DNA from: Enterobacter asburiae
GTDB lineage: Bacteria; Pseudomonadota; Gammaproteobacteria; Enterobacterales; Enterobacteriaceae
Assembly (NCBI RefSeq): GCF_008080435.1
Contig: NZ_VRKN01000003.1
Span: 124,001-188,000, forward strand
Direction: 5' to 3'
DNA: 64,000 bases
In this document: positions 20,036-30,706 of the stretch, piece after piece
Numbering within the stretch: position 1 is the stretch's first letter
How the letters are laid out: the number at the start of each line of letters is the position of its first letter
The notes under the pieces: generated by a model
Told to the model about the DNA's origin: nothing
The model's database searches: none
Seen by the model: the letters and a program-made list of their open reading frames with translations, nothing else
Translations under genes and position numbers: made by a program

Positions 20036-20172
20036 CCCTGTCTATTTCTTATGCACTTTTTCGCATTTTAATTGCAGATAAATCATTTAGTGGAATAACC
20101 GCGCGGTGTCACACTCCTGAAAATTGTTATGAATGTTAGATAAAAGCAAACAATTGGTTATAAGGAGGAAGT

Positions 20173-20748
20173 ATGCGCGTCATTACCCTGGCCGGAAGTC
20201 CACGATTCCCGTCGCGCTCCAGCGCCCTGCTGGAATATGCCCGCGAAAAACTCAATGCCCTGGATGTGGAAGTGTGCCACTGGAACCTGCATAACTTCGA
20301 ACCTGAAGATTTGCTCTATGCCCGTTTCGACAGCCCTGCGCTGAAAACCCTCATTGAGCAGCTTCACGGCGCTGACGGTTTAATTGTGGCAACGCCCATT
20401 TATAAAGCCTCTTTTTCCGGAGCGCTGAAAACCCTGCTCGATCTGCTTCCGGAACGCGCCCTGGACGGCAAGGTCGTGCTGCCGCTGGCAACGGGCGGTA
20501 CGGTTGCCCATTTACTGGCCGTGGATTATGCCCTGAAGCCGGTGCTGAATGCGTTGAAAGCGCAGGAGATCCTCCACGGCGTTTTCGCAGATGACTCCCA
20601 GGTTATCGATTATCAACATAAACCTCATTTCACGCCAAACCTGCAAACCCGCCTCGATAATGCCCTGGAAACCTTCTGGCATGCTCTGCACCGCAGGGAT
20701 ATCCAGGTGCCGGCGTTTGGTCAGCCTCAAGGAGTCGCACATGTTTAA
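20173..20748 (+). CDS. ssuE: NADPH-dependent FMN reductase SsuE
   Basis: A 191-residue flavodoxin-fold protein matching E. coli SsuE (MRVITLAGSPRFPSRSSALL). It reduces FMN for the sulfonate monooxygenase SsuD. The phosphate-binding loop is GSPRFPSRS, and ATPIYKASFSGALKTLLDLLP holds the pi-helix region. It is the first gene of ssuEADCB, with a strong AAGGAGG site. The upstream 120 bp presumably hold the Cbl/CysB-controlled promoter; I could not place the boxes. Its last 8 bp overlap ssuA. Confidence 0.96.
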   Translation: MRVITLAGSPRFPSRSSALLEYAREKLNALDVEVCHWNLHNFEPEDLLYARFDSPALKTLIEQLHGADGLIVATPIYKASFSGALKTLLDLLPERALDGKVVLPLATGGTVAHLLAVDYALKPVLNALKAQEILHGVFADDSQVIDYQHKPHFTPNLQTRLDNALETFWHALHRRDIQVPAFGQPQGVAHV

Positions 20749-21703
20749 AACGTTAACCCGTATCGGACTGGCAGGTCTGATGGCGCTTACCTCGCTGGCT
20801 CATGCCGCGGAAACGGCTCCGGAAAGTTTACGCATTGGCTATCAGAAAGGCAGCGTCAGCATGGTGCTGGCGAAAAGCCACCAGCTTCTGGAAAAACGCT
20901 TCCCGGACACCAAATTCTCCTGGGTGGAGTTCCCGGCTGGCCCGCAGATGCTGGAGGCCCTGAACGTCGGCAGTATCGATCTTGGCAGCACGGGTGACAT
21001 TCCGCCGATATTCGCCCAGGCGGCGGGAGCCGACCTCGTCTATGTTGGCGTTGAGCCGCCCAAACCGAAGGCCGAAGTGATTCTGGTGCCTGAAAACAGC
21101 GACATTAAAAGCGTCGCCGATCTCAAAGGCCATAAAGTTGCTTTCCAGAAAGGTTCCAGCTCACACAACCTGCTGCTGCGTGCCCTGCAAGAAGCCGGGC
21201 TCAAGTTCACTGATATTCAACCTGTTTACCTGACGCCTGCCGACGCGCGCGCCGCGTTCCAGCAGAAGAACGTTGATGCCTGGGCCATCTGGGATCCGTA
21301 CTACTCCGCCGCATTACTGCAGGGCGACGTTCGCGTGCTGAAAGACGGTACCACGCTGAAACAGACTGGCTCGTTCTATCTTGCCGCGCGCCCTTATGCG
21401 GAAAAGAACGGCGCATTTATTCAGGGCGTACTGGATACCTTTACCCAGGCCGATGCGCTGACCCAGACCCAGCGTCAGGAGAGCATTGCCCTGCTGGCGA
21501 AAACCATGGGCTTACCTGAGCCGGTGATTGCGAGCTATCTCAACCACCGTCCGCCGACCACCATTACGCCCGTGGACGCGCACGTCGCCGCGCTTCAGCA
21601 ACAAACTGCTGACCTCTTCTATCAAAACCGCCTGGTTCCAAAACAGGTCGATATTCGCGAACGCATCTGGCAGCCCGCAGGCAAAGAAGGAGCTAAATCA
21701 TGA
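20741..21703 (+). CDS. ssuA: Aliphatic sulfonate-binding periplasmic protein SsuA
   Basis: A 320-residue solute-binding protein. Residues 1-22 are a signal peptide ([20 protein letters not shown]...AHA). The mature part follows the sulfonate/taurine-binding pattern ([49 protein letters not shown]). It delivers alkanesulfonates to SsuBC. The ATG at 20741 lies within the last codons of ssuE and has CAAGGAG upstream; the alternative long frame inside ssuE is not used. The stop overlaps the ssuD start (ATGA). Confidence 0.96.
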   Translation: MFKTLTRIGLAGLMALTSLAHAAETAPESLRIGYQKGSVSMVLAKSHQLLEKRFPDTKFSWVEFPAGPQMLEALNVGSIDLGSTGDIPPIFAQAAGADLVYVGVEPPKPKAEVILVPENSDIKSVADLKGHKVAFQKGSSSHNLLLRALQEAGLKFTDIQPVYLTPADARAAFQQKNVDAWAIWDPYYSAALLQGDVRVLKDGTTLKQTGSFYLAARPYAEKNGAFIQGVLDTFTQADALTQTQRQESIALLAKTMGLPEPVIASYLNHRPPTTITPVDAHVAALQQQTADLFYQNRLVPKQVDIRERIWQPAGKEGAKS

Positions 21704-22845
21704 GTCTGAATCTTTTCTGGTTTTTACCCACCCACGGTGATGGACACTATCTCGGTACAGAAGAGGGTTCACGTCCGGTTGACCATGGCTATCTGCAGCA
21801 GATTGCGCAGGCGGCAGACCGAATCGGTTTCACCGGGGTACTGATCCCAACCGGACGCTCGTGCGAAGATGCCTGGCTGGTCGCCGCGTCGATGATCCCG
21901 GTCACCCAGCGTCTGAAATTCCTGGTCGCGTTACGCCCAAGCGTTGTCTCCCCCACCGTGGCGGCGCGTCAGGCGGCAACGCTGGACAGACTGTCCAACG
22001 GTCGCGCCCTGTTTAACCTGGTGACGGGCAGCGACCCGCAGGAGCTGGCGGGCGATGGGGTATTCCTCGACCATACCGAGCGCTATGAAGCCTCCGCCGA
22101 GTTCACCCGCGTCTGGCGACGTCTGCTGGAAGGTGAAACCGTCACCCTTGAAGGCAAGCATATTCACGTTCGTGACGCGAAACTCTACTTCCCGCCGGTG
22201 CAGCAGCCGCGCCCGCCTCTCTATTTTGGTGGATCGTCGGACGTTGCCCAGGATCTGGCGGCAGAGCAGGTCGATCTCTATCTGACCTGGGGCGAACCGC
22301 CTGAGCTGGTGAAAGAAAAAATTGCCCAGGTACGCGCTAAAGCGGCCGCCCATGGCCGCAAGGTTCGCTTCGGCATTCGCCTGCACGTGATTGTGCGCGA
22401 AACCAATGAAGAAGCCTGGCAGGCCGCCGACCGTCTGATTTCCCATCTGGATGATGAGACCATCGCGAAGGCGCAGGCCGCGTTTGCGAAAACCGACTCC
22501 GTCGGACAGCACCGAATGGCGTCCCTGCACAACGGCAAGCGCGAGAACCTGGAGATCAGTCCGAACCTGTGGGCGGGCGTCGGTCTGGTGCGCGGCGGTG
22601 CGGGCACGGCGCTGGTCGGCGACGGACCGACCATAGCCGCCCGGATTAATGAATACGCTGACCTGGGTATCGACAGCTTTATTCTCTCCGGTTATCCGCA
22701 TCTGGAAGAGGCGTACAAGGTGGGCGAGCTGTTGTTCCCGCATCTGGATGTCGCCATTCCGGAAATTCCGCAGCCGCAGCGGCTTCAGCTTCAGGGCGAA
22801 GCCGTGGCGAACGAGTTTATTCCACGCAAAGCCGCACAGAGCTAA
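21700..22845 (+). CDS. ssuD: FMNH2-dependent alkanesulfonate monooxygenase SsuD
   Basis: A 381-residue luciferase-like (TIM-barrel) enzyme matching E. coli SsuD ([20 protein letters not shown]). With FMNH2 from SsuE and oxygen it cleaves the C-S bond of alkanesulfonates to give sulfite and an aldehyde. Family-conserved active-site segments are present, including [10 protein letters not shown] (with the active-site Cys54), [21 protein letters not shown], and the flexible lid region with [16 protein letters not shown]. Overlap with ssuA by 4 bp and a strong AAGGAG site indicate tight operon expression. Confidence 0.97.
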   Translation: MSLNLFWFLPTHGDGHYLGTEEGSRPVDHGYLQQIAQAADRIGFTGVLIPTGRSCEDAWLVAASMIPVTQRLKFLVALRPSVVSPTVAARQAATLDRLSNGRALFNLVTGSDPQELAGDGVFLDHTERYEASAEFTRVWRRLLEGETVTLEGKHIHVRDAKLYFPPVQQPRPPLYFGGSSDVAQDLAAEQVDLYLTWGEPPELVKEKIAQVRAKAAAHGRKVRFGIRLHVIVRETNEEAWQAADRLISHLDDETIAKAQAAFAKTDSVGQHRMASLHNGKRENLEISPNLWAGVGLVRGGAGTALVGDGPTIAARINEYADLGIDSFILSGYPHLEEAYKVGELLFPHLDVAIPEIPQPQRLQLQGEAVANEFIPRKAAQS

Positions 22846-22854
22846 GGAGTGACC

Positions 22855-23646
22855 ATGTCTGCCACCTCACAAAAATGGCTGCTGCGCGCCGCGCCGTGGT
22901 TTTTACCCGTCGGCATTGTGGCTCTCTGGCAGCTCGCGTCGTCCACCGGCTGGCTGTCGAGCCGCATTCTGCCCTCTCCGGAGGGCGTCGTAGAAGCGTT
23001 CTGGTCGCTGAGCGTGAGCGGTGAGCTATGGCAGCATCTGGCGATCAGCTCCTGGCGCGCCGTGATTGGGTTTTCCATCGGCGGCAGCATCGGTCTGGTT
23101 CTGGGCTTGATCAGCGGCCTTTCCCGCTGGGGCGAGAGGCTGCTGGATACGTCCATTCAGATGCTGCGCAACGTACCGCATCTGGCGCTGATCCCGCTGG
23201 TGATTTTGTGGTTTGGCATTGATGAGAGCGCCAAGATCTTCCTCGTGGCGCTGGGCACATTGTTTCCGATTTATATCAATACCTGGCACGGCATCCGTAA
23301 TATCGATCGCGGCCTGGTGGAGATGGCGCGCAGCTACGGCTTATCGGGTTTTTCCCTCTTTATACACGTGATTCTGCCCGGCGCCCTGCCCTCCATTATG
23401 GTCGGGGTGCGTTTTGCGCTCGGCCTGATGTGGCTGACGCTGATTGTGGCGGAGACCATCTCGGCCAACTCCGGCATTGGCTACCTGGCGATGAACGCCC
23501 GCGAATTCCTGCAAACGGACGTGGTGGTGGTTGCCATCATCCTGTATGCCCTGCTCGGCAAACTCGCCGACGTCAGCGCCCAGTGGCTGGAGCGCAGCTG
23601 GCTGCGCTGGAACCCGGCCTACACCCTTCAGGAGGCGAAAGCATGA
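22855..23646 (+). CDS. ssuC: Sulfonate ABC transporter permease SsuC
   Basis: A 263-residue inner-membrane permease of the binding-protein-dependent type, with about six transmembrane segments. The EAA loop that contacts SsuB is visible as [20 protein letters not shown]. The start is the ATG at 22855 with AAGGAG 5 bases upstream; a GTG two codons earlier overlaps that site and is unlikely. The last codons overlap the ssuB start (ATGA). Confidence 0.96.
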   Translation: MSATSQKWLLRAAPWFLPVGIVALWQLASSTGWLSSRILPSPEGVVEAFWSLSVSGELWQHLAISSWRAVIGFSIGGSIGLVLGLISGLSRWGERLLDTSIQMLRNVPHLALIPLVILWFGIDESAKIFLVALGTLFPIYINTWHGIRNIDRGLVEMARSYGLSGFSLFIHVILPGALPSIMVGVRFALGLMWLTLIVAETISANSGIGYLAMNAREFLQTDVVVVAIILYALLGKLADVSAQWLERSWLRWNPAYTLQEAKA

Positions 23647-24413
23647 ATACTGCACGACTGAACCAGGGAACACCGTTACTGCTGAACGGCGTGACCAAAC
23701 GCTACGGCGAAAACACCATTCTTAACGGGTTGGATCTGCATATTCCCGCAGGACAATTCGTGGCCGTTGTCGGGCGCAGCGGCGGCGGCAAGAGTACCCT
23801 GCTACGGCTACTGGCCGGACTGGAAGCCCCCAACAGCGGTGACATTCTGGCAGGAACGACGCCGCTGGCAAATATTCAGGACGATACCCGCATGATGTTT
23901 CAGGATGCGCGCCTGCTGCCGTGGAAGACGGTTATCGACAATGTCGGGCTCGGTCTGAAGGGCAACTGGCGGGATGAGGCCCGCCAGGCGCTGGCCGCCG
24001 TTGGGCTGGAAAATCGTGCGGGTGAATGGCCTGCAGCCCTCTCGGGTGGGCAGAAGCAGCGCGTGGCGCTCGCGCGGGCATTGATTCACCGTCCGGGCCT
24101 GCTGTTGCTTGATGAACCGCTCGGCGCGCTCGATGCCCTGACGCGGATAGAAATGCAGGATTTGATTGGATCCCTGTGGCAGGCGCACGGCTTTACGGTA
24201 CTGCTGGTGACGCATGACGTGAGCGAAGCCGTCGCGATGGCTGACCGGGTGCTGTTAATAGAGGACGGGAAAATAGGTCTGGATCTGTCGGTGGATCTTC
24301 CGCGGCCTCGTCGCGTGGGCTCGGCAAGACTGGCAGAGCTGGAGGCAGAAGTGCTGGAGCGGGTGATGAAGCGCGGGGGTACAGAGTTACAGCGAGCTAA
24401 GGCTAATGCCTGA
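23643..24413 (+). CDS. ssuB: Sulfonate ABC transporter ATPase SsuB
   Basis: A 256-residue ABC ATPase: Walker [10 protein letters not shown] (44-52), Q-loop [11 protein letters not shown], signature [15 protein letters not shown], Walker [15 protein letters not shown] and the switch histidine in [10 protein letters not shown]. It powers SsuAC uptake of alkanesulfonates. The N-terminus [17 protein letters not shown] fixes the ATG at 23643, within the ssuC stop. It is the last gene of the operon; a REP-like hairpin follows. Confidence 0.96.
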   Translation: MNTARLNQGTPLLLNGVTKRYGENTILNGLDLHIPAGQFVAVVGRSGGGKSTLLRLLAGLEAPNSGDILAGTTPLANIQDDTRMMFQDARLLPWKTVIDNVGLGLKGNWRDEARQALAAVGLENRAGEWPAALSGGQKQRVALARALIHRPGLLLLDEPLGALDALTRIEMQDLIGSLWQAHGFTVLLVTHDVSEAVAMADRVLLIEDGKIGLDLSVDLPRPRRVGSARLAELEAEVLERVMKRGGTELQRAKANA

Positions 24414-24415
24414 TG

Positions 24416-24455
24416 CCCTCACCCCGGCCCTCTCCCTGTGGGAGAGGGAGGGTTA
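24416..24455. repeat. REP-like palindrome between ssuB and pepN
   Basis: CCCTCACCCCGG is followed by the inverted repeat CCCTCTCCC-TGT-GGGAGAGGG and then AGGGTTAAC. This CCCTCACCCCGGCCCTCTCCC form is a common extragenic repeat in Enterobacter and related genomes. It sits between two convergent genes, where it can also limit transcription read-through. Confidence 0.75.
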
Positions 24456-24462
24456 ACTTTTA

Positions 24463-27075
24463 TTATGCTAACGCTTTAGCAATCTTCTCGTACAGATCGC
24501 CAGACAGGTTTTCCAGTCCTTTCAGTTGCTCCAGCGCGGCACGCATCTTCGCCTGACGCTTCGCATCGTAGCGTTTCAGCCGGATAAGCGGCTCAATCAG
24601 GCGGGACGCCACCTGCGGGTTACGGCTGTTCAGCTCGGTCAGCATTTCCACCATGAACTGATAACCGCTGCCGTCTTCGGCGTGGAACGCGGCCGGGTTG
24701 CTGCTGGCAAACGCGCCAATCAGAGAACGCACGCGGTTAGGGTTGCTCAGGGTAAAGGAGCGATGCTTCAGCAGGCTACGCACTTTGCTAAGTGCATCAG
24801 CCGCCGGGCTGGTCGCCTGCAGGATGAACCACTTGTCCATCACCAGGCCATCCTGGTGCCACTTGTCGTCGTACTCCTGCATTAGCGCATCACGGCACGG
24901 CAGTTCGGCGGCAACGCTTGCGCCCAGCGCGGCCAGCACGTCGGTCATGTTATCCGCTTCGTGATACTGCTTGCTCACCAGGGTGTTCGCCAGCTCGGTT
25001 TCACCAAACGCAAGATAGCGCAGACAGGTATTGCGCAGAGAACGTTTACCAATGTCCGCGTGTTCCACGCGATAAGCGTCAAGCTTATTGGCGTTATAAA
25101 TCGCCAGGAACTCATCGGCCAGTTCTGCAGCCAGCGTACGGGTCAGGGCTTCACGCACCGCCACGATGGCAATCGGGTCGATGATATCAAACAACTCGGC
25201 GATTTCAGTCGCTGATGGCAGGGTCAGAATTTCAGCCGCCAGCGCCGGATCAATCTTCTCATCCAGCAGGATCGCGCGGAACGCGTCAGCCACATGGACA
25301 GGCAGCGACAGCGGCTGGCCCTGCTGATGACGGTTTACGTTGAGCTTAATGTAGGTCGCCAGCAGGCTTTGCGCCGCATCCCAGCGGGAGAAATCGTTAC
25401 GCGCGTGACGCATGAGGAACGTCAGTTGCTGATCGCTCCACTTGTACTCCAGCTTCACCGGCGCGGAGAATTCACACAGCAGCGCAGGCACCGGCTGGAA
25501 GTAGACGTTATCGAAGATAAAGGTCTGCTCGGCCTGGGTCACGTTCAGCACGTGGTGTACCGGGTGGCCGCCCTTCTGGAGAGGAATAACGTTGCCTTCG
25601 TTATCGTACAGCTCAATGCTGAACGGAATATGCAGCGGATATTTCTCTTCCTGCTCCGCCGTCGGCGGCGTGCGCTGGCTGATGGTCAGGGTGTACTGCT
25701 CGGTTTCCGGATTGTAATCGTCTTTGACGGTGACAACTGGCGTACCGGCCTGGCTGTACCAGCGGCGGAAGTGAGAGAGATCGACGTTAGAGGCATCTTC
25801 CATCGCCTGCACAAAATCGTCGCAGGTGGCCGCACTGCCGTCATGACGCTCGAAGTACAGCTGCATCCCTTTCTGGAAGTTCTCCTCGCCCAACAGAGTG
25901 TGGATCATACGGATAATTTCAGCGCCCTTCTCGTACACCGTCAGGGTGTAGAAGTTGTTCATCTCGATGACTTTATCCGGGCGGATCGGGTGCGCCATTG
26001 GGCTGGCATCTTCCGCAAACTGCAGGCCACGCATGGTGCGCACGTTGTTGATGCGGTTCACCGCGCGTGAACCCAGATCGGAGCTGAACTCCTGATCGCG
26101 GAAGACGGTCAGGCCCTCTTTCAGGCTCAGCTGGAACCAGTCGCGGCAGGTAACGCGGTTACCGGTCCAGTTGTGGAAATATTCGTGGCCGATGACGCGT
26201 TCAATATCGAGATAGTCTTTGTCCGTTGCGGTATCGGTACGCGCCAGCACGTATTTGGAGTTAAAGACGTTAAGGCCTTTGTTTTCCATCGCGCCCATGT
26301 TGAAGAAATCGACGGCGACGATCATATAGATGTCGAGGTCATATTCGAGGCCGAAGCGCTCCTCGTCCCACTTCATGGAGTTGATGAGCGAGGTCATCGC
26401 CCACGGCGCGCGGTCCAGGTTGCCGCGGTCAACAAACAGCTCCAGCGCCACCTCGCGGCCTGAGCGCGTTTTGAAGGTATCGCGCAGCACGTCGAAATCC
26501 CCCGCCACCAGCGCAAACAGGTAGCACGGTTTCGGGAAGGGATCCTGCCACTGTACCCAGTGACGGCCATTCTCCAGCTCGCCTTCGCCTACGCGGTTAC
26601 CGTTGGAGAGCAGGAAGGGATACAGGGTTTTATCGGCGATGATTTTGGTGGTAAAGCGCGCCAGGACGTCCGGACGGTCGAGATACCAGGTTATGTGGCG
26701 GAACCCTTCCGCTTCACACTGGGTACACAGCGCCACGCCTGACTGGTAAAGCCCTTCCAGCGCAGTGTTGGCGGCAGGGCTGATTTCATTCACGATGCGC
26801 AGCGTAAACTGTTCCGGCAGGTTGTCGATGACCAGCTGGTTGTTTTCTTCTTTATAGTCTGACCAGGCTTCATCATTAATATGCAGGGAGACCAGCGTCA
26901 GGTCTTCACCATCCAGACGCAGCGGCACCGCAGTTGCGCTGTGGCGCGTCACCTGGCTCACCGCCGTGACAACGGTTTTAGTGGCATCCAGGTCAAAAGT
27001 CAGATCGATTTCGCTAATCAGGTAATCCGGCGCACGGTAGTCGTGGCGGTATTTGGCTTGTGGCTGTTGTGTCAT
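24463..27075 (-). CDS. pepN: Aminopeptidase N
   Basis: An 870-residue M1 zinc aminopeptidase, the same length as E. coli PepN. The GAMEN substrate motif is at 261-265, the zinc site HEYFH at 297-301 with the third ligand Glu320, and the catalytic Tyr should lie in NNFYTLTVYEKGAEII. There is an N-terminal beta domain and a long C-terminal helical bowl. It is the main cytosolic aminopeptidase in the last steps of protein turnover. AAGG precedes the ATG. It is divergent from pncB across 255 bp and convergent with ssuB. Confidence 0.98.
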   Translation of the reverse strand: MTQQPQAKYRHDYRAPDYLISEIDLTFDLDATKTVVTAVSQVTRHSATAVPLRLDGEDLTLVSLHINDEAWSDYKEENNQLVIDNLPEQFTLRIVNEISPAANTALEGLYQSGVALCTQCEAEGFRHITWYLDRPDVLARFTTKIIADKTLYPFLLSNGNRVGEGELENGRHWVQWQDPFPKPCYLFALVAGDFDVLRDTFKTRSGREVALELFVDRGNLDRAPWAMTSLINSMKWDEERFGLEYDLDIYMIVAVDFFNMGAMENKGLNVFNSKYVLARTDTATDKDYLDIERVIGHEYFHNWTGNRVTCRDWFQLSLKEGLTVFRDQEFSSDLGSRAVNRINNVRTMRGLQFAEDASPMAHPIRPDKVIEMNNFYTLTVYEKGAEIIRMIHTLLGEENFQKGMQLYFERHDGSAATCDDFVQAMEDASNVDLSHFRRWYSQAGTPVVTVKDDYNPETEQYTLTISQRTPPTAEQEEKYPLHIPFSIELYDNEGNVIPLQKGGHPVHHVLNVTQAEQTFIFDNVYFQPVPALLCEFSAPVKLEYKWSDQQLTFLMRHARNDFSRWDAAQSLLATYIKLNVNRHQQGQPLSLPVHVADAFRAILLDEKIDPALAAEILTLPSATEIAELFDIIDPIAIVAVREALTRTLAAELADEFLAIYNANKLDAYRVEHADIGKRSLRNTCLRYLAFGETELANTLVSKQYHEADNMTDVLAALGASVAAELPCRDALMQEYDDKWHQDGLVMDKWFILQATSPAADALSKVRSLLKHRSFTLSNPNRVRSLIGAFASSNPAAFHAEDGSGYQFMVEMLTELNSRNPQVASRLIEPLIRLKRYDAKRQAKMRAALEQLKGLENLSGDLYEKIAKALA

Positions 27076-27248
27076 AGAAAACCTTATGCATCGTTTGTCG
27101 AGTAACGTTTCAATATATTCCTGTTGCGCAAAACGCGCTATGCAGAATGTTCATCTTTTCAGGGTCAAAACCTTTTTTTTGCTACATTTGTATAACACGG
27201 GGCACAAAATGCCCTCGACCATAAAACGCGCTTATGTTGTGATCGGGG

Positions 27249-27301
27249 TTCAATAAATCACTAAACAAGGTATACTCCGGAGTTGTTTATTGTACTAAAC
27301 G
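27249..27301 (+). promoter_or_regulatory. pncB promoter with NadR box
   Basis: TTCAAT (27249-27254) and TATACT (27271-27276) with 16-bp spacing form the promoter. TGTTTATTGTACTAAACG (27284-27301) is the NadR pattern TGTTTA-N6-TAAACA with one mismatch, and a further TAAACA half-site lies at 27262-27267. The predicted transcript start falls at the edge of the box, so NadR should repress when NAD is plentiful. Confidence 0.7.
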
Positions 27302-27330
27302 CTCCTGTGAGAGGATGCTACTGCGCACCT

Positions 27331-28533
27331 ATGACTCAATTCGCTTCTCCAGTTCTGCATACGTTGCTGGATACCGACGCGTATAAACTGCATATGCAGC
27401 AAGCCGTTTTCCACCATTACTATGACGTTCATGTCGCGGCGGAATTCCGCTGTCGTGGCGACGACTTGCTTGGTATCTATGCAGACGCCATTCGTGAACA
27501 GGTCGATGCTATGCAGCATCTGACGCTGCAGGACGAGGAATATCAGTGGCTTTCTGGCCTGCCTTTCTTCAAAGCCGACTACCTGAACTGGCTGCGCGAT
27601 TTCCGCTTTAAGCCGGAGCAGGTCACCGTGCTTAACGATAACGGCAAGCTGGATATTCGCCTTGAAGGTCCGTGGCGGGAAGTGATCATGTGGGAAGTGC
27701 CGCTTCTGGCGGTGATCAGTGAACTGGCTCACCGCTACCGTTCGCCGGAAACGGGCATCGAGCAGGCGGTCGCCGCGCTGGAAAATAAACTCGCTGCCTT
27801 CTCCACGCTGACCGAAGGGCTGGACATGTCCCGCTTCCGCCTGATGGACTTTGGCACCCGTCGCCGTTTCTCGCGTGACGTTCAGGAGGCCATCGTTAAA
27901 CGTCTGCAGCAGGAGCCCTGGTTCGTTGGCACCAGTAACTACGATCTGGCACGTCGCCTCAGCCTGACCCCAATGGGCACCCAGGCGCACGAGTGGTTCC
28001 AGGCGCATCAGCAGATAAGCCCCGACCTGGCCAACAGCCAGCGCGCGGCACTGGCCGCATGGCTTGAGGAGTACCCGAATCAACTCGGGATCGCCCTCAC
28101 CGACTGCATTACGATGGATGCCTTCTTGCGCGACTTTGGTCCCGAGTTCGCTGAACGTTACCAGGGGTTACGCCACGATTCCGGGGATCCGGTTGAATGG
28201 GGAGAGAAGGCCATTGCCCATTACGAGAAACTCGGCATCGATCCGATGAGCAAGGTGCTGGTCTTCTCGGATAATCTTGACCTGGCGAAAGCGGTCGAAC
28301 TCTATCGCCATTTCAACACCCGAGTGAACCTGAGCTTCGGAATTGGCACCCGTTTGACCTGCGACATTCCTCAGGTGAAACCACTGAACATCGTCATAAA
28401 ATTGGTGGAATGTAACGGCAAGCCGGTGGCGAAACTCTCCGACAGCCCGGGTAAAACCATCTGTCATGATAAAGCGTTTGTCCGCGCACTGCGCAAAGCG
28501 TTCGATCTCCCCCAGATTAAAAAAGCCAGTTAA
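27331..28533 (+). CDS. pncB: Nicotinate phosphoribosyltransferase
   Basis: A 400-residue enzyme, the same length as E. coli PncB. It joins nicotinate and PRPP to form nicotinate mononucleotide, with ATP hydrolysis through a phosphohistidine, in NAD salvage. [11 protein letters not shown] contains the phosphorylated histidine; LRHDSGDP and [11 protein letters not shown] form the phosphate-binding side. The ATG at 27331 matches [21 protein letters not shown]; in-frame codons back to 27283 lie within the NadR-box leader. A terminator follows. Confidence 0.97.
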   Translation: MTQFASPVLHTLLDTDAYKLHMQQAVFHHYYDVHVAAEFRCRGDDLLGIYADAIREQVDAMQHLTLQDEEYQWLSGLPFFKADYLNWLRDFRFKPEQVTVLNDNGKLDIRLEGPWREVIMWEVPLLAVISELAHRYRSPETGIEQAVAALENKLAAFSTLTEGLDMSRFRLMDFGTRRRFSRDVQEAIVKRLQQEPWFVGTSNYDLARRLSLTPMGTQAHEWFQAHQQISPDLANSQRAALAAWLEEYPNQLGIALTDCITMDAFLRDFGPEFAERYQGLRHDSGDPVEWGEKAIAHYEKLGIDPMSKVLVFSDNLDLAKAVELYRHFNTRVNLSFGIGTRLTCDIPQVKPLNIVIKLVECNGKPVAKLSDSPGKTICHDKAFVRALRKAFDLPQIKKAS

Positions 28534-28539
28534 GCGCTT

Positions 28540-28575
28540 ACGGGAGCCTTCATGGCTCCCTTCTTCTTATTTATT
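28540..28575 (+). terminator. pncB terminator
   Basis: GGGAGCC-TTCAT-GGCTCCC (28542-28560) followed by a T-rich stretch (TTCTTCTTATTTATTT). Confidence 0.88.
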
Positions 28576-28699
28576 TCTCAATTCTTCTCTTTTGACCGCG
28601 AAATTTACTTGTCTGGTAGCGGATGGCAGGTAACATAGATATCCCCCCATAAGGGTGGACAAGTGTTTATTTTTTCCGACTATTAACAGAGAGAATATT

Positions 28700-30100
28700 A
28701 TGAGCGTTGTGCCTGTAGCCGACGTACTCCAGGGCCGTGTCGCCGTTGACCAACAAGTCACCGTGCGCGGATGGGTGCGTACCCGCCGAGATTCTAAAGC
28801 TGGCATCTCCTTCCTCGCCGTCTATGACGGTTCCTGCTTTGATCCTGTACAGGCCGTCATTAATAATTCTCTGCCCAATTACAATGATGACGTTCTGCGC
28901 CTGACAACGGGTTGCTCCGTCATTGTTACCGGCGTGGTTGTGGCATCACCGGGTCAGGGCCAGAGCTTCGAAATTCAGGCCTCTGCGATTGAAGTCACCG
29001 GCTGGGTTGACGATCCGGACACCTATCCGATGGCGGCAAAACGTCACAGCATTGAATATCTGCGTGAAGTCGCCCACCTGCGTCCGCGTACCAACCTGAT
29101 TGGTGCTGTGGCGCGCGTGCGTCATACGCTGGCACAGGCGCTGCATCGTTTCTTCGATGAGCAGGGTTACTTCTGGGTGTCTACCCCGCTGATCACCGCG
29201 TCCGATACTGAAGGTGCGGGTGAGATGTTCCGCGTCTCGACGCTGGACATGGAAAACCTGCCGCGCACGCCTGAAGGTAAAGTGGACTATGACAAAGACT
29301 TCTTTGGTAAAGAAGCTTTCCTGACGGTATCGGGTCAACTCAACGGCGAAACGTACGCCTGTGCACTGTCTAAGATTTACACCTTTGGCCCAACTTTCCG
29401 CGCCGAAAACTCCAACACCAGCCGTCACCTGGCGGAATTCTGGATGCTGGAGCCTGAAGTGGCGTTCGCCGACCTGGACGATGTTGCGGGTCTGGCGGAA
29501 GCGATGCTGAAGTATGTCTTCAAAGCAGTGCTGGAAGAGCGTCCTGACGACATGAAATTCTTCGCAGAACGCGTAGACAGCGATGCTGTGGCACGTCTGG
29601 AGCGTTTCGTCTCTGCCGACTTTGCGCAGGTAGACTATACCGACGCGGTGGCGATCCTCGAGAAATGCGGTGAGACGTTCGAGAACCCGGTTTACTGGGG
29701 CGTTGACCTGGCGTCTGAGCATGAGCGCTATCTGGCCGAGAAACATTTCAAAGCGCCGGTTGTCGTTAAAAACTACCCGAAAGACATTAAGGCCTTCTAT
29801 ATGCGCCTTAACGAAGACGGTAAAACCGTGGCTGCGATGGACGTACTGGCACCGGGCATTGGTGAAATCATCGGTGGCTCTCAGCGTGAAGAGCGCCTTG
29901 ACGTGCTGGATGCGCGTATGGAAGAGATGGGGCTCAACCCGGCTGACTACAGCTGGTACCGCGATCTGCGCCGTTACGGTACCGTACCGCACGCCGGTTT
30001 TGGTCTGGGCTTTGAGCGTCTGATTGCCTACGTTACCGGTGTTCAGAACGTACGCGACGTGATTCCGTTCCCACGTACTCCACGTAACGCCAGCTTCTAA
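28700..30100 (+). CDS. asnS: Asparaginyl-tRNA synthetase
   Basis: A 466-residue class IIb aminoacyl-tRNA synthetase. The N-terminal OB-fold binds the anticodon ([19 protein letters not shown]). Motif 2 is [25 protein letters not shown] (described by its key residues FRAE, RH and EFWM) and motif 3 is GFGLGFERL near the C-terminus, ending in [11 protein letters not shown]. It charges tRNA-Asn. The ATG at 28700 has GAGAG upstream and matches E. coli; an upstream in-frame ATG at 28655 lies in the leader. It stands alone between two terminators. Confidence 0.98.
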   Translation: MSVVPVADVLQGRVAVDQQVTVRGWVRTRRDSKAGISFLAVYDGSCFDPVQAVINNSLPNYNDDVLRLTTGCSVIVTGVVVASPGQGQSFEIQASAIEVTGWVDDPDTYPMAAKRHSIEYLREVAHLRPRTNLIGAVARVRHTLAQALHRFFDEQGYFWVSTPLITASDTEGAGEMFRVSTLDMENLPRTPEGKVDYDKDFFGKEAFLTVSGQLNGETYACALSKIYTFGPTFRAENSNTSRHLAEFWMLEPEVAFADLDDVAGLAEAMLKYVFKAVLEERPDDMKFFAERVDSDAVARLERFVSADFAQVDYTDAVAILEKCGETFENPVYWGVDLASEHERYLAEKHFKAPVVVKNYPKDIKAFYMRLNEDGKTVAAMDVLAPGIGEIIGGSQREERLDVLDARMEEMGLNPADYSWYRDLRRYGTVPHAGFGLGFERLIAYVTGVQNVRDVIPFPRTPRNASF

Positions 30101-30113
30101 TCGGTAAAAAACT

Positions 30114-30145
30114 AAAATGGCCAGCCTATGCTGGCCATTATTTTA
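30114..30145 (+). terminator. asnS terminator
   Basis: ATGGCCAGC-CTAT-GCTGGCCAT followed by TATTTTATT. Confidence 0.88.
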
Positions 30146-30706
30146 TTCTGCATTGTCAGTTTTCGTCAGCGCAAAGTCAGCATCTTTAAACCTTCACCCC
30201 GTCACAACCACTACCTGTTACGTTTTGTTTCCGCGAAATATCCAGCCACAAAAAATAAACCCCATTCTTATTGCGATTATTACTTTCTCAAGCAATAGCA
30301 CAAATTTCAACCACTTTTACAGCCATCCAGAAGGCTTTTTTGGGTCATAAGAAAAACAGAGTCGTTTAACGTCTGTTTATACGAATCGCCTTTATCTCAA
30401 TTAATCATAAGCAATTCATATATATAGGATAGATTTTGCCGTTTAATTCGCCAGGGCGTTCTGAAGTTTGAGGTGGTTCACAAAGTTCCCAAAAATACAT
30501 ATTTAGTTACACATATTTTCTTTATGTTACTTAATCTTGAGAATTGTAGCACTTTCAGGCTAGCGAAACGCTTCGCCGAATGGAAAGATGCCTGTCAGAT
30601 ACATAAAGACACCAAACTCTCATCAATAGTTCCGGAAATATTTATTGACAGAATTTATTGACGGCAGTGGCGAGTGTCATAAAAAAACCAATGAGGGTAA
30701 TAAATA
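30139..30706 (+). promoter_or_regulatory. ompF upstream region: OmpR sites, promoter and leader
   Basis: This stretch of about 570 bp has no gene. The last 200 bp follow the E. coli ompF promoter closely. OmpR-type boxes run from about 30501 to 30560 (F1 with GTTACACATATTTTC, F2 with TTATGTTACTTAATC, F3 with TTGTAGCACTTTC). The promoter is TAGCGA (30561-30566), 17 bp, AAAGAT (30584-30589). The transcript should start near 30596, giving a 110-nt leader that ends GAGGGTAATAAATA, the region paired by MicF in E. coli. The AT-rich part at 30140-30480 corresponds to the distal OmpR/IHF region; I see no clear boxes there. Confidence 0.8.

Noticed and set aside
30473..30661. A 62-codon open frame upstream of the porin
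   Set aside because: It covers the OmpR boxes, promoter and leader of ompF, which match the E. coli regulatory sequence, so a coding role is unlikely.
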